Source: Actinomyces marmotae (GTDB taxonomy: Bacteria > Actinomycetota > Actinomycetes > Actinomycetales > Actinomycetaceae). Taken from it: a DNA stretch of 64,000 nucleotides. The translations under genes were made by a program, and so were the position numbers. The stretch is taken from the NCBI RefSeq assembly GCF_013177295.1, contig NZ_CP053642.1, positions 372,001 through 436,000 of the forward strand. Reading direction: 5' to 3'. Below, one piece after another: positions 56,625 to 64,000 of this stretch. The notes beneath the pieces were generated by a model. It searched no databases and was not told the DNA's origin. It saw only the letters and a program-made list of their open reading frames with translations. Position 1 is the stretch's first letter. Each line of letters opens with the position of its first letter.

Positions 56625-57967
56625 GCACCACCACCTCCTTCCCCCGCATCAGCCTCTCCCGGCGCGGCTACATCGCCACGATGGCCTCCGCGGCCGCCGC
56701 CCTGGGCCTGGCCGCCTGCTCCGACCCGGGCACCGGCTCCTCCTCCGCGTCGGCGCCCGCCAACTGGCCCGGAGCCACGGAGAAGCTCGACGGCGTCGCC
56801 CTGACCATATGGGCCGCCCAGTCCTCCGCCACGATCCCCGCCGCCGTAACCAAGGCCTTCGCCAAGGCCACCGGCGCCAAGGTCGAGATCGTCACCATCC
56901 CCGACCCCTACGAGCAGACCGTCCAGACGAAGGTCGCCACCGGTGACCTGCCCGACCTGGCCATGTGGCAGCCCACGACGTCGGCGCTCACCAGCCTGGG
57001 CGCCGCCGAGCGCCTCCAGGTCCTCGACGGCGCCCCCTGGGAGTCCAAGACCGCCAAGACCATCCTGGACGCTGGCGGAACCGTCAAAGGCAAGCGCTAC
57101 GCGGCCTTCGTCTCGGCGCCCTCCGTGATGGGCGTGTGGTACAACAAGAAGGTCTTCTCCGCCAACTCCGTCTCCACGCCCAAGAGTTGGGACGAGTTGC
57201 TGACCGCCGCGCGGGCCCTCAAGGACGCCGGCGTCACCCCCTTCTTCGAGATGGGCGGGGAGTGGTGGGCGTCCCAGTACGCCGTCCAGGTCCAGCTCGC
57301 CGACGCCGCCAAGGACGGCCTGTGGGGCCGCGTCAACGAGAACAAGGACACCTTTACCGGCAAGGACATCCAGGGCGCCATCGACGCCTACGCCCAGATG
57401 ATCGCCGACGGCCTCTACAACGCCGACATCAAGACGGCCACCTTCGACGAGCAGGCCAAGGCGCTGCTGGCCGGCGAGGCCGCCATGGCGATCCACGTCA
57501 ACAGCCTGCTCGCCAACATGGCGGCGCAGACGGACACGGCCACCCTCAACGAGACGATCGGCTTCTTCCCGATCTCCAAGAAGGGCGCCGTGGCCACCTC
57601 CATCCCGGAGCAGACCAACGCCGTCGTCGCCTTCAAGACCGGCGACGACAAGCGCGAGGCCGCCGCCCGCCAGCTCCTGGCCTTCTGGCTGTCGGACGGC
57701 TACGCCGACTTCGTGAAGGAGCAGAAGGCCGTGTCGATCATCTCCGGCGTCGAGACCCCCTCCACGGTCCCCACCGCGGCCGTCGAGGCCAATGACGCCC
57801 TGTCGGCCTCCATCGGCTCCATGCAGTCCCTGGCCATCGCCAACCCCGACCTCGCCAAGAACCTCGGCGACATGATCGCGGGGACCAAGACCCCCGCGCA
57901 GGTCGGTGAGGAGACCCAGTCCCAGTTCGCCCAGCTCGCCAAGGCCATCGGCGCCACGGGCTTCTGA
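56621..57967 (+). CDS. Sugar ABC transporter binding lipoprotein
   Basis: 448-residue family 1 solute-binding protein with a lipoprotein signal (LGLAACS). The fold signature is visible in MGVWYNKKVF, SWDELLTAARALKDAGVTPF and ALLAGEAAMAIHVNS. ATG 56621 overlaps the alpha-galactosidase stop and follows CGGAGAA. Being coupled to GH36, it most likely binds an alpha-galactoside. The ligand is inferred. Confidence 0.9.
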   Translation: MSTTTSFPRISLSRRGYIATMASAAAALGLAACSDPGTGSSSASAPANWPGATEKLDGVALTIWAAQSSATIPAAVTKAFAKATGAKVEIVTIPDPYEQTVQTKVATGDLPDLAMWQPTTSALTSLGAAERLQVLDGAPWESKTAKTILDAGGTVKGKRYAAFVSAPSVMGVWYNKKVFSANSVSTPKSWDELLTAARALKDAGVTPFFEMGGEWWASQYAVQVQLADAAKDGLWGRVNENKDTFTGKDIQGAIDAYAQMIADGLYNADIKTATFDEQAKALLAGEAAMAIHVNSLLANMAAQTDTATLNETIGFFPISKKGAVATSIPEQTNAVVAFKTGDDKREAAARQLLAFWLSDGYADFVKEQKAVSIISGVETPSTVPTAAVEANDALSASIGSMQSLAIANPDLAKNLGDMIAGTKTPAQVGEETQSQFAQLAKAIGATGF

Positions 57968-57981
57968 TCGGCACGGCAGTC

Positions 57982-58884
57982 ATGGCAGTCATGGAACGAG
58001 CACCGCGCCGCGGCCATGCGGGCTCCACGCACCCCTGGGTCTTCGTCGTCCCCGCGATGGCCGTGATCGCGGTGTTCTTCCTGACGCCGACCGTCTACAA
58101 CTTCGTCTACGCCTTCACCGACTGGTCGAGTTTCAAGAGCGCCATCAACGGCGTGGGCCTGGACAACTTCTCCGATCTCGCCCGCTCCGGCGCGCTGCGC
58201 CACGCCCTGATCACCACGCTCATCTACGCGGCCGGGGTCGCCGTCGTCCAGAACCTGTTCGGCCTGGGGCTGGCGCTCCTGCTGGAGCGCGACACCGTCC
58301 TGAACAAGATCCTGCGAGTCGTGTTCTTCGTGCCCGTGGTGCTCTCAGCGCTCGCGGCCGGGTACATCTTCCGGGCCCTGCTCAAACCCGACGGCGGCGT
58401 GAACCAGGCGCTGTCGGCCCTGGTGGGCCACACGGTGGAGATCGGCTGGCTCAACTCCACCACCTGGACCCTGGGCGTCGTGATCGTCATCCACGCCTGG
58501 AAGTGGATGGGGATGTCGATGCTCATCTACCTCGCCGGCCTCAAGACCATCGACGGCCAGGTCCTCGAGGCGGCCGTCATCGACGGGGCCACCCCCTGGC
58601 AGATCCTGACCAGGATCCGGCTGCCGCTCATCGCCCCGGCCATCACCTTCAACGTGACGACGGCGCTACTGGGGTCGATGAACTCCTTCGACGTCGTCCA
58701 GGCCACGACCAACGGCGGGCCGGGCGGGTCCACCGAGCTGCTCAACCTGTTCATCTACCGCACCTTCGGCCAGGGCCTGTACGCGCAGGCCACGACGATG
58801 AGCCTCGTGCTCTTCCTGACTGTCGTCGTCCTGGCGTTCCCGGTCATCGGGATGCTGCGCCGCCGTGAGAGGAGCATCGCGTGA
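57982..58884 (+). CDS. Sugar ABC transporter permease (MalF-type)
   Basis: 300 residues with six membrane segments and the EAA loop EAAVIDGATPWQILTRIRLP that contacts the ATPase. It begins 14 bp after the binding-protein gene. ATG 57991 is an alternative start, and no strong RBS is visible. GTGA overlap with the second permease. Confidence 0.92.
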   Translation: MAVMERAPRRGHAGSTHPWVFVVPAMAVIAVFFLTPTVYNFVYAFTDWSSFKSAINGVGLDNFSDLARSGALRHALITTLIYAAGVAVVQNLFGLGLALLLERDTVLNKILRVVFFVPVVLSALAAGYIFRALLKPDGGVNQALSALVGHTVEIGWLNSTTWTLGVVIVIHAWKWMGMSMLIYLAGLKTIDGQVLEAAVIDGATPWQILTRIRLPLIAPAITFNVTTALLGSMNSFDVVQATTNGGPGGSTELLNLFIYRTFGQGLYAQATTMSLVLFLTVVVLAFPVIGMLRRRERSIA

Positions 58885-59702
58885 GGCTCTACCGCAGGAT
58901 CCTCCAGCCCGCTCTGGGCATCGTCCTGGCGCTCATCGTCGTCGGCGTCCCGCTGTGGACCGTCCTCGTGACCGCGGGCAAGTCGCAGGCCGAGGCGCTG
59001 TCCCCGGGCCTGGGCCTGCCCAGCCACTGGGAGCTCTTCGACAACCTCGGCAAGATCGTCGAGCAGGCGCGAGTGGACACGGCCCTGCTGGGCAGCCTCG
59101 TGCTGCTCATCCCCTCGGTGCTCGTGGTCCTGCTCCTGGGATCGATGGCCGCTTGGGTTCTCGCCCGGCGCTCCGGCCGAGGGGCGGCCGTGCTGTACGC
59201 GGTGATGATCTCGGGGATCATCCTGCCCCCGGCGATCGTCACGCTGGTCCTCCTCCTGCGCCAGCTGGGGCTGGCCGGCACGGCGGTGGGCATGATTGCG
59301 ACCTACTCGGGCATGTACCTGTCCCTGGTCATCTTCTTCATCACCGGTTTCGTGCGCACGGTGCCCGAGTCCCTGGAGGAGGCGGCCAGGATCGACGGCG
59401 CCGGCCCGGTGGGCGTGTTCACGCGCATCATCCTGCCCCTGCTGCGCCCGGTGCTGGCCACCGCGGCGATCCAGGTGAGCCTGTACGTGTGGAACGACGT
59501 CTTCTACGCCCTGTTCATTGTGGGTGGACGCATGGACACCCTGCCGCTCAACCTGTTCATGGTGGCCAGTTCGGGAGTCCAACTCAACAACTGGAACCTT
59601 ATCTTCGCCTACGTCCTCGTCATGAGCGCGCCCCTGGTGGCCCTCTTCGCCATCTTCCAGCGGCAGATCATCTCCGGGATCACCTCAGGCGCGGTCAAGT
59701 AG
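58881..59702 (+). CDS. Sugar ABC transporter permease (MalG-type)
   Basis: 273 residues with six membrane segments and the EAA loop EEAARIDGAGPVGVFTRIIL. GTG start in the stop of the first permease. No ATPase gene follows, so the importer must borrow a shared MsmK/MalK-type ATPase from elsewhere in the genome, as many actinobacterial sugar importers do. Confidence 0.92.
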   Translation: MRLYRRILQPALGIVLALIVVGVPLWTVLVTAGKSQAEALSPGLGLPSHWELFDNLGKIVEQARVDTALLGSLVLLIPSVLVVLLLGSMAAWVLARRSGRGAAVLYAVMISGIILPPAIVTLVLLLRQLGLAGTAVGMIATYSGMYLSLVIFFITGFVRTVPESLEEAARIDGAGPVGVFTRIILPLLRPVLATAAIQVSLYVWNDVFYALFIVGGRMDTLPLNLFMVASSGVQLNNWNLIFAYVLVMSAPLVALFAIFQRQIISGITSGAVK

Positions 59703-59764
59703 GGGCACAGGGCTCCGCGTGGGATTGGCGCGGGTGGGGGATCGCCCGCGCCCCCGAGGTCGGG

Positions 59765-59796
59765 ACCGGTCTCGATCGTTATTTCGACCGGTCTCG
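59765..59796. repeat. ACCGGTCTCG-box repeat, locus 5 (two boxes)
   Basis: Boxes at 59765-59774 and 59787-59796 with the spacer ATCGTTATTTCG, 22-bp period, in the convergent gap between the permease and LCP genes. Beyond it the gap holds a lower-GC stretch with a small inverted repeat TGACA-GTG-TGTCA (59918-59930). Confidence 0.9.
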
Positions 59797-59973
59797 GTGT
59801 GGGGGGTTCTGGGACGAGTGCGAAGTGGCGCGGTTTGAGGATTGCTCGGGTTCCAAGAGGGTGTGGGCCCGGCTTCAGTTTCATGATCAGGCCTCTGGCC
59901 TGGGCAAACGCAAGATGTGACAGTGTGTCATAAAAAGGAATCCTCAAATCTCGCCATCGTTCCTGGCCCTAGG

Positions 59974-59983
59974 ACCGGTCTCG
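59974..59983. repeat. Solo ACCGGTCTCG box
   Basis: One isolated box, 7 bp before the stop codon of the minus-strand LCP gene and 187 bp after the last box of locus 5. It may be a decayed copy of the element. Confidence 0.7.
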
Positions 59984-59989
59984 AGGGGG

Positions 59990-61363
59990 TTAGGAGGTGG
60001 GCTCGATCTTGTTGAAGTCGGAGGATGTGAGCCTGCCCGCGCGCAGTTTGGAGAAGAAGTCCGGCGCGGTCTCGTCCTTGAGGAGGACGGCCGCCCCGAT
60101 CCCGCCGGGCTCATAGTCGAGGGAGTCGATCGGCGGGGCCCCGGCGAGGCCCTGGGATGAGGCCTCGCGGAAGCCGAGCACCATCTTCCCGATATCCGTC
60201 AGGCCGGTGTCCTTGTCGGCGGTGAGCGCCTTTGTGCCCGCGTCGACCAGCTTGTCCTGGCGGGGCCAGCTGATGAGCGTCTTGGCGGACACGGCCCGGT
60301 CGACGACGGCGCTGATCACCGCGCGCTGGCGCAGGCCCCGGCCGATGTCCCCCGTGGGATCCGACTTGCGCATGCGCGAGTAGGCCAGGGCCTTCTCACC
60401 GTCGATGTGCTGGCAGGTGCCCTTCGAGGTGTCCCACACCAGCCCGGAGTCGCGGTCGTCCACGTCGTAGTCGAGGCAGGCGTCGATGCCGTCGACGGCA
60501 TCGACCGTCTCCTTGACACCGGCCATCCCGACCTCCATGTAGTGGTCGATCGTCAGGCCGCTGAGCCGCTCCACGGTCTGGACCAGGAGCTCGGGCCCTC
60601 CGTAGGCGTAGGCGGCGTTGATCTTGTCCCCGCCGCGGCCGGGGATCTGCACATACGTGTCGCGCGGCAGGGTGGTCAGCGAGGACTGGCCGTTGTTCCT
60701 GTGCAGCAGCATGATCGAGTCCGCGCGGGAGCCCTCCGTGCCGTCGTCGGCGATGCCTCCGTCGCCACGGGCGTCCGAGCCCACGATGAGCCAGGTCTCC
60801 CCGGCGGTGTCCTTCTTGCCGGACAGGGCGTCCACCCGTCCGAGCTTGTCGTCGACCTCGTGGGCCAGCCAGGCCACTCGGCCCACGATGACCCCGAGCA
60901 CGAGCGCGATCACCAGGGCGGTCCAGCCGAGGGCCCGGCGCCAGCGGCGGCGCCGGGGGGTGCGGCGCCCCGGGCTGATCGGGCCCGAGGGGAGGTCCGG
61001 CCGCATGGGGCCGTAGGGCGCGGGGAGGGTATCTGGGTGGCCCGAGGGCAGGGCCCGCGTGGCGTCAGGGGCGGGGCGCCGCGGCGCGGCCCCGAGCGCG
61101 AGGGCCGATGATCCGGGCCTGGCATGGCTGCCGCCGGAGGGCGGCGCGGGCCGCTGGCGGGGGACCGCCGTCGGCGCTGGGGGCCGCGGTCCCGCCTGCG
61201 CCTGGTTCCCGCCGAGCACGCTGCGGCGCGCGGGGGCCTCCGGCGCGGGCCGGGGATCCGGCTGCTGGCCCTGCCTCACCGCGCGTGGCGCCCTCGGGGG
61301 TCCGGCGGGGCGTCCTCCAGAGCCCGGGGTGACGCTGGGGGGAAGACCGTCATTCGACGTCAT
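59990..61363 (-). CDS. LytR-CpsA-Psr (LCP) family protein
   Basis: 457 residues: a 145-residue Pro/Ala/Arg-rich cytosolic region, one membrane helix (LGWTALVIALVLGVIVGRVAW), then the LCP domain with WLIVGSDARGDG, SRADSIMLL, LPRDTYVQIPG, DKINAAYAYGGP and a final RGLRQRAVISAV. LCP enzymes transfer lipid-linked glycopolymers to peptidoglycan or protein. Starts 12 bp after the other LCP gene, so the two share a transcript. Confidence 0.9.
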   Translation of the reverse strand: MTSNDGLPPSVTPGSGGRPAGPPRAPRAVRQGQQPDPRPAPEAPARRSVLGGNQAQAGPRPPAPTAVPRQRPAPPSGGSHARPGSSALALGAAPRRPAPDATRALPSGHPDTLPAPYGPMRPDLPSGPISPGRRTPRRRRWRRALGWTALVIALVLGVIVGRVAWLAHEVDDKLGRVDALSGKKDTAGETWLIVGSDARGDGGIADDGTEGSRADSIMLLHRNNGQSSLTTLPRDTYVQIPGRGGDKINAAYAYGGPELLVQTVERLSGLTIDHYMEVGMAGVKETVDAVDGIDACLDYDVDDRDSGLVWDTSKGTCQHIDGEKALAYSRMRKSDPTGDIGRGLRQRAVISAVVDRAVSAKTLISWPRQDKLVDAGTKALTADKDTGLTDIGKMVLGFREASSQGLAGAPPIDSLDYEPGGIGAAVLLKDETAPDFFSKLRAGRLTSSDFNKIEPTS

Positions 61364-61375
61364 AGGGCGCGCGCC

Positions 61376-62659
61376 TCACTTGCACTGGGTGACGGAGCCT
61401 GCGGAGGGAGACGCGGGAGCGGGGGCCTGGGGGGCCGGGGCGCCACTGGGCTTGCCGGCAGGGGCATCGGTCTGCTCAGCCGCATCGGTCGAGGAGGGGC
61501 CCGCGGCGGCGTCGGAGGAGCCGGGCGCGGGAGAAGCGGGGGAGCCATCCGCCTTGCCGCTGACCGAGCTGGTGGGCACGGGGGTGTCCTCCCTGAGGGC
61601 CTTCCAGACCGCCTTGGCGTCATTGGTGGCCACCACGCGGTTAGCGTCCCGTGCGGCGGGTTCGTTGGGCACGGTGAGGAAGGTGATGCGGTCCAGGCCG
61701 ATGGACTGGATCGAGTTGGCCAGGCCCTGGAGGTTGGTCAGGTCGCCGATCTTCTCGGAGGTGGTCAGCGACCCCAGCGCCGTGCGGGCGAAGGAGTAGA
61801 GCTGGTTGGCGTTGGAGAGGATGTTCTTGCTCTTGGCGGTGCGGATCATGGCTGCCATGAGGTTCTGCTGGTGCTCGATGCGGCCGATGTCCGAGCCGTT
61901 GCCGTAGCCGTGGCGGGCGCGCGCGTACTTCAGGCCGTCGGGGCCATTGAGGTGCTGGCAGCCCACGGGCAGGTGGAGCTGGGTGTAATCGGGGTCGTCG
62001 ATCTCCTCGGAGACGTAGAGGTTGACGCCGCCCAGGGCATCGATCATCGTCTCCAGGCCGTGGAAGTCGACGACCATGAACTCGTCGATGTTGACGCCGG
62101 TCATCTTCTCGATGGTGTTGATCGCGCAGGCGGCGCCGATGCCCAGGGCCTTCTCATTGGTGCCGGTGCCGGCGCCGGTGGCGAAGGCGTTGTTGATCAT
62201 CGTGTCCGGCTGGGGGGCCGACTCGGTGCCGTCGTAGGTCTTGCACGAGGGGATGTCCACGAGGAGGTCGCGGGGGATGGAGACCACCTCCACTCGGGAG
62301 CGGTCGGCGGACACGTGCATGATCACCGCCGTGTCCGAGCGGGCGACGGAGGTGTCCTCGCTGCCGTCGGCGCCGTCGACGTTGTTGGCCCCGCTGCGGG
62401 TGTCCGAGCCCAGGATGAGGATGTTGAGGGCGTGTCCGTCGTAGGAGTCGCCGATGGCGTCCGTGCGGGTGGCGGAGCCGTCCAGGTAGCCCGAGATGTC
62501 GAAGCGCTTGACCTGGCCCTGCAGGTCCATGTAGGCGAATCCCGCCGCTGAGGTGACGAACAGGGCGAGTGACAGGAACACCAAGCCGGCCCGGCGGGCG
62601 GTTCGCCTCCCCAGGTCCTTGATCGAATGCCGTGCGCGTGGCTTCTCGGTGTAGGGCAC
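61376..62659 (-). CDS. LytR-CpsA-Psr (LCP) family protein
   Basis: 427 residues with a short basic N-terminus, a membrane helix (AGLVFLSLALFVTSAAGFAY), and an LCP domain carrying ILILGSDTRSG, ARSDTAVIMHV, IPRDLLVDIPSCK, MINNAFATG and YARARHGYGNGSDIGRIEHQ. A Pro/Ser/Ala-rich tail ends in Cys-Lys. GTG 62659 is set by TAGACT 6 nt upstream. First gene of a two-LCP operon, divergent from the glycosyltransferase. The two are only distantly alike, so they may handle different polymers. Confidence 0.92.
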   Translation of the reverse strand: MPYTEKPRARHSIKDLGRRTARRAGLVFLSLALFVTSAAGFAYMDLQGQVKRFDISGYLDGSATRTDAIGDSYDGHALNILILGSDTRSGANNVDGADGSEDTSVARSDTAVIMHVSADRSRVEVVSIPRDLLVDIPSCKTYDGTESAPQPDTMINNAFATGAGTGTNEKALGIGAACAINTIEKMTGVNIDEFMVVDFHGLETMIDALGGVNLYVSEEIDDPDYTQLHLPVGCQHLNGPDGLKYARARHGYGNGSDIGRIEHQQNLMAAMIRTAKSKNILSNANQLYSFARTALGSLTTSEKIGDLTNLQGLANSIQSIGLDRITFLTVPNEPAARDANRVVATNDAKAVWKALREDTPVPTSSVSGKADGSPASPAPGSSDAAAGPSSTDAAEQTDAPAGKPSGAPAPQAPAPASPSAGSVTQCK

Positions 62660-62665
62660 GTGGCG

Positions 62666-62696
62666 AGTCTAGAGAATCCGCTAGGCGTGACCTAGC
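62666..62696 (-). promoter_or_regulatory. LCP promoter with an adjacent inverted repeat
   Basis: TAGACT (minus strand, 62666-62671) ends 6 nt before the LCP GTG. At 62680-62696 the inverted repeat GCTAGG-CGTGA-CCTAGC lies where the -35 would be, so it may be an operator. Confidence 0.5.
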
Positions 62697-62776
62697 ACCG
62701 TGACTGCGTCGAGACATGATCTTCCTCCGGTCTGGATGACTGGCGTCACACCGCCTCGGCAAGACCCCTTCTCGTT

Positions 62777-62782
62777 TAGGCT
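62777..62782 (+). promoter_or_regulatory. -10 element of the glycosyltransferase gene
   Basis: TAGGCT ends 6 nt before the GTG at 62789, a leaderless layout. About 100 bp separate it from the divergent LCP promoter. Confidence 0.6.
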
Positions 62783-62788
62783 CTTCCC

Positions 62789-63760
62789 GTGACCGACCTC
62801 GTCCCCGCGCCCTCCGATCGGCCGGATCCGGCTGATTCGCGCCGCCGGCCCGGCGTGTCGCCCGATGCCGTGGCTCGGGCCGAGCCCGATCCGGGGGCCG
62901 GCCGGCAGGGCGCCCGGGGCGGGCGCGCGCGTGTGGTCACCGTCGCCTACAACCCCGGGGACGAGCTCGAGCGCTTCCTCTCCTCGCTCAAGGACGCCAC
63001 CTCCCGCGAGATCACCGTCGTCATCGCCGACAACGGCGAGGAACACGACGTCGTCGAGTCCCTCGCCGCCGCGCACGGCGCCCGCGTCGTCGGCGACGGC
63101 GTCAACCGCGGCTATGGCGGGGGCGCCAACCTCGCGGCCCAGGGGCTGGATGAGGACTGGATCGTCGTGGCCAACCCTGACCTCGTGTGGCGCCCCGGCA
63201 GCCTCGACGTCCTCATCGAAGCCGCGATCGCCCACCCCGGGGCGGGCGCGCTTGGCCCGCGGCTCCTCAACGCCGACGGGACCGTCTACCCCTCCGGGCG
63301 CGCCCTGCCCTCGCTGGCGGCGGGCACCGGGCACGCCCTGCTGGGGAGGGTCTGGCCCTCCAACCCCTTCTCCGCCCGCTACCACGGCGGCAATGAGGAC
63401 GTCACCCACGCCGTGGGCTGGCTCTCGGGCGCCTGCCTCCTGCTGCCCGCTGACGTGTGGCGCGAGCTCGGGGGCTTCGACGACGGCTACTTCATGTTCT
63501 TCGAGGACGTCGATCTCGGGGCGAGGGTCGGGGCCTCCGGGCGCGTCAACCTCCAGGTGCCAGACGCTGTCGTCATCCACGAGCAGGGCGTGAGCTGGAA
63601 GGCGCGCCCCGAGCGGATGATCCGCGCCCACCACGCCTCGGCGCGCCGCTACATGCGGGCCTCCCACCCCGCTCCCTGGCAGGCGCCGCTGCGCTGGGCG
63701 CTGTCCGCCGGCCTGCGCGCACGCGAGGAGATCGCCGTGCGCGCCGCCCGGCGCGGCTGA
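62789..63760 (+). CDS. Family 2 glycosyltransferase (rhamnosyltransferase-like)
   Basis: 323 residues. After a 48-residue hydrophilic start, the GT-A domain shows VVTVAYNPGDELERFLSSL, VIADNGE, VNRGYGGGANLA, ANPDLVWRPGSL (DxD-like), LSGACLLLPADVWRELGGFD and FMFFEDVDLGARV. The pattern is that of WbbL-type rhamnosyltransferases that start wall or polysaccharide linkage units. Its neighbours (LCP proteins, DUF2304) support cell-envelope glycan synthesis. The donor sugar is an inference. Confidence 0.87.
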   Translation: MTDLVPAPSDRPDPADSRRRPGVSPDAVARAEPDPGAGRQGARGGRARVVTVAYNPGDELERFLSSLKDATSREITVVIADNGEEHDVVESLAAAHGARVVGDGVNRGYGGGANLAAQGLDEDWIVVANPDLVWRPGSLDVLIEAAIAHPGAGALGPRLLNADGTVYPSGRALPSLAAGTGHALLGRVWPSNPFSARYHGGNEDVTHAVGWLSGACLLLPADVWRELGGFDDGYFMFFEDVDLGARVGASGRVNLQVPDAVVIHEQGVSWKARPERMIRAHHASARRYMRASHPAPWQAPLRWALSAGLRAREEIAVRAARRG

Positions 63761-63829
63761 GACCGGGGCCCCGGCCTCCTCGCCAGGGGGCTTCTCCCGG
63801 GCTTCGCGCCCGCCGGCCCGTGCCCGCCC

Positions 63830-64000
63830 TCAGGGGCGCTCCCGGCGGGCCTTAGCAGGGGGCTCCGGCGCGGCGTCGATCGCGACCCGGCGCGCCAGCC
63901 GGGTGATCTGCCGCTCCAGGGAGGCCTTGCGGCGGAAGGAGGAGTGGACGTTGAGCAGGAAGGCGATGACGAGGGCGTAGAGGAGGAGGTCGGTGCCGCG
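63830..64000 (-). CDS. DUF2304-like protein, C-terminal part (runs off the window)
   Basis: The last 56 residues of a minus-strand gene are visible: RGTDLLLYALVIAFLLNVHS as the end of a membrane segment, then SFRRKASLERQITRLARRVA and a basic Ala/Pro tail. GTDLLLYA followed by a coiled LERQITRLAR helix is characteristic of DUF2304 proteins. These are small membrane proteins found beside family 2 glycosyltransferases in glycan clusters. It converges with the glycosyltransferase gene across 69 bp. Confidence 0.7.
   Translation of the reverse strand, partial: RGTDLLLYALVIAFLLNVHSSFRRKASLERQITRLARRVAIDAAPEPPAKARRERP

Noticed and set aside
59707..59920. Extension of open frames beyond the second sugar permease
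   Set aside because: The frames cross the ACCGGTCTCG repeat and low-GC intergenic DNA and have no independent start; they are tails of shadow frames.

Overview
The window is a 64 kb stretch of a very GC-rich, gene-dense bacterial chromosome. Fused start/stop junctions (ATGA, GTGA), frequent GTG starts, a complete nuoA-N operon, menaquinone genes, FprA-type ferredoxin reductase, a LAXTG-type sortase signal, choline-binding-like wall repeats and the tRNA-Thr/tRNA-Met/rpmG/MaoC order all point to an actinobacterium. The mix resembles Actinomyces and close relatives; the genus is an inference from gene content only.

Layout. 1-7.4 kb: menD (5' end outside the window), an HtrA-like S1C protease, menG-menF on the minus strand and a menJ-like geranylgeranyl-reductase-family flavoprotein. 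7.4-25 kb: one tightly coupled operon nuoA-B-C-D-E-F-G-H-I-J-K-L-M-N followed, with a GTGA overlap, by a long-chain polyprenyl diphosphate synthase. This region therefore makes menaquinone and the enzyme that reduces it. A strong bidirectional hairpin closes it. 25-30.4 kb: a divergent zinc-uptake locus of the Azt type (aztA to the right; aztB, a propeller-like lipoprotein, aztC and the His-rich aztD to the left) around a 13-bp palindromic operator candidate. 30.4-33.5 kb: an unrecognised lipoprotein and FprA. 33.5-34.9 kb: a gene-free interval filled by a hierarchical tandem repeat. 34.9-44.2 kb: htpX-like protease, a pseudogene remnant, a YajQ-family gene, three tRNAs, rpmG, a MaoC protein, MarR, Maf, BirA, a class III nucleotide cyclase and a two-component system. 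44.2-51.6 kb: a wall-binding-repeat protein with a transglycosylase-like end, DedA, GtrA, a PIG-V-like membrane mannosyltransferase, purK, purE and galE. 51.7-59.7 kb: a galactoside-type locus with a LacI regulator, a wall-anchored GH16 protein, a GH36 alpha-galactosidase and an ABC importer (binding protein plus two permeases, no ATPase). 60-64 kb: two LytR-CpsA-Psr proteins, a family 2 glycosyltransferase and the end of a DUF2304 gene, a cell-envelope glycopolymer set.

Most striking observations. (1) A small intergenic repeat family built from a 10-bp box, ACCGGTCTCG, recurring with a 22-bp period at five loci plus one solo box. One locus is a perfect 70-bp palindrome and one supplies the last codons and stop of menF. 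(2) The 33.73-34.45 kb array is organised at three levels (20 bp within 168/188 bp within a 356-bp dimer), with no period divisible by three. (3) NuoG has lost all four cysteines of the N7 iron-sulfur cluster while keeping the exact spacing. (4) Sixteen genes have a TANNNT hexamer ending 6-7 nt before the start codon, a layout that predicts leaderless mRNAs and fixes many starts.
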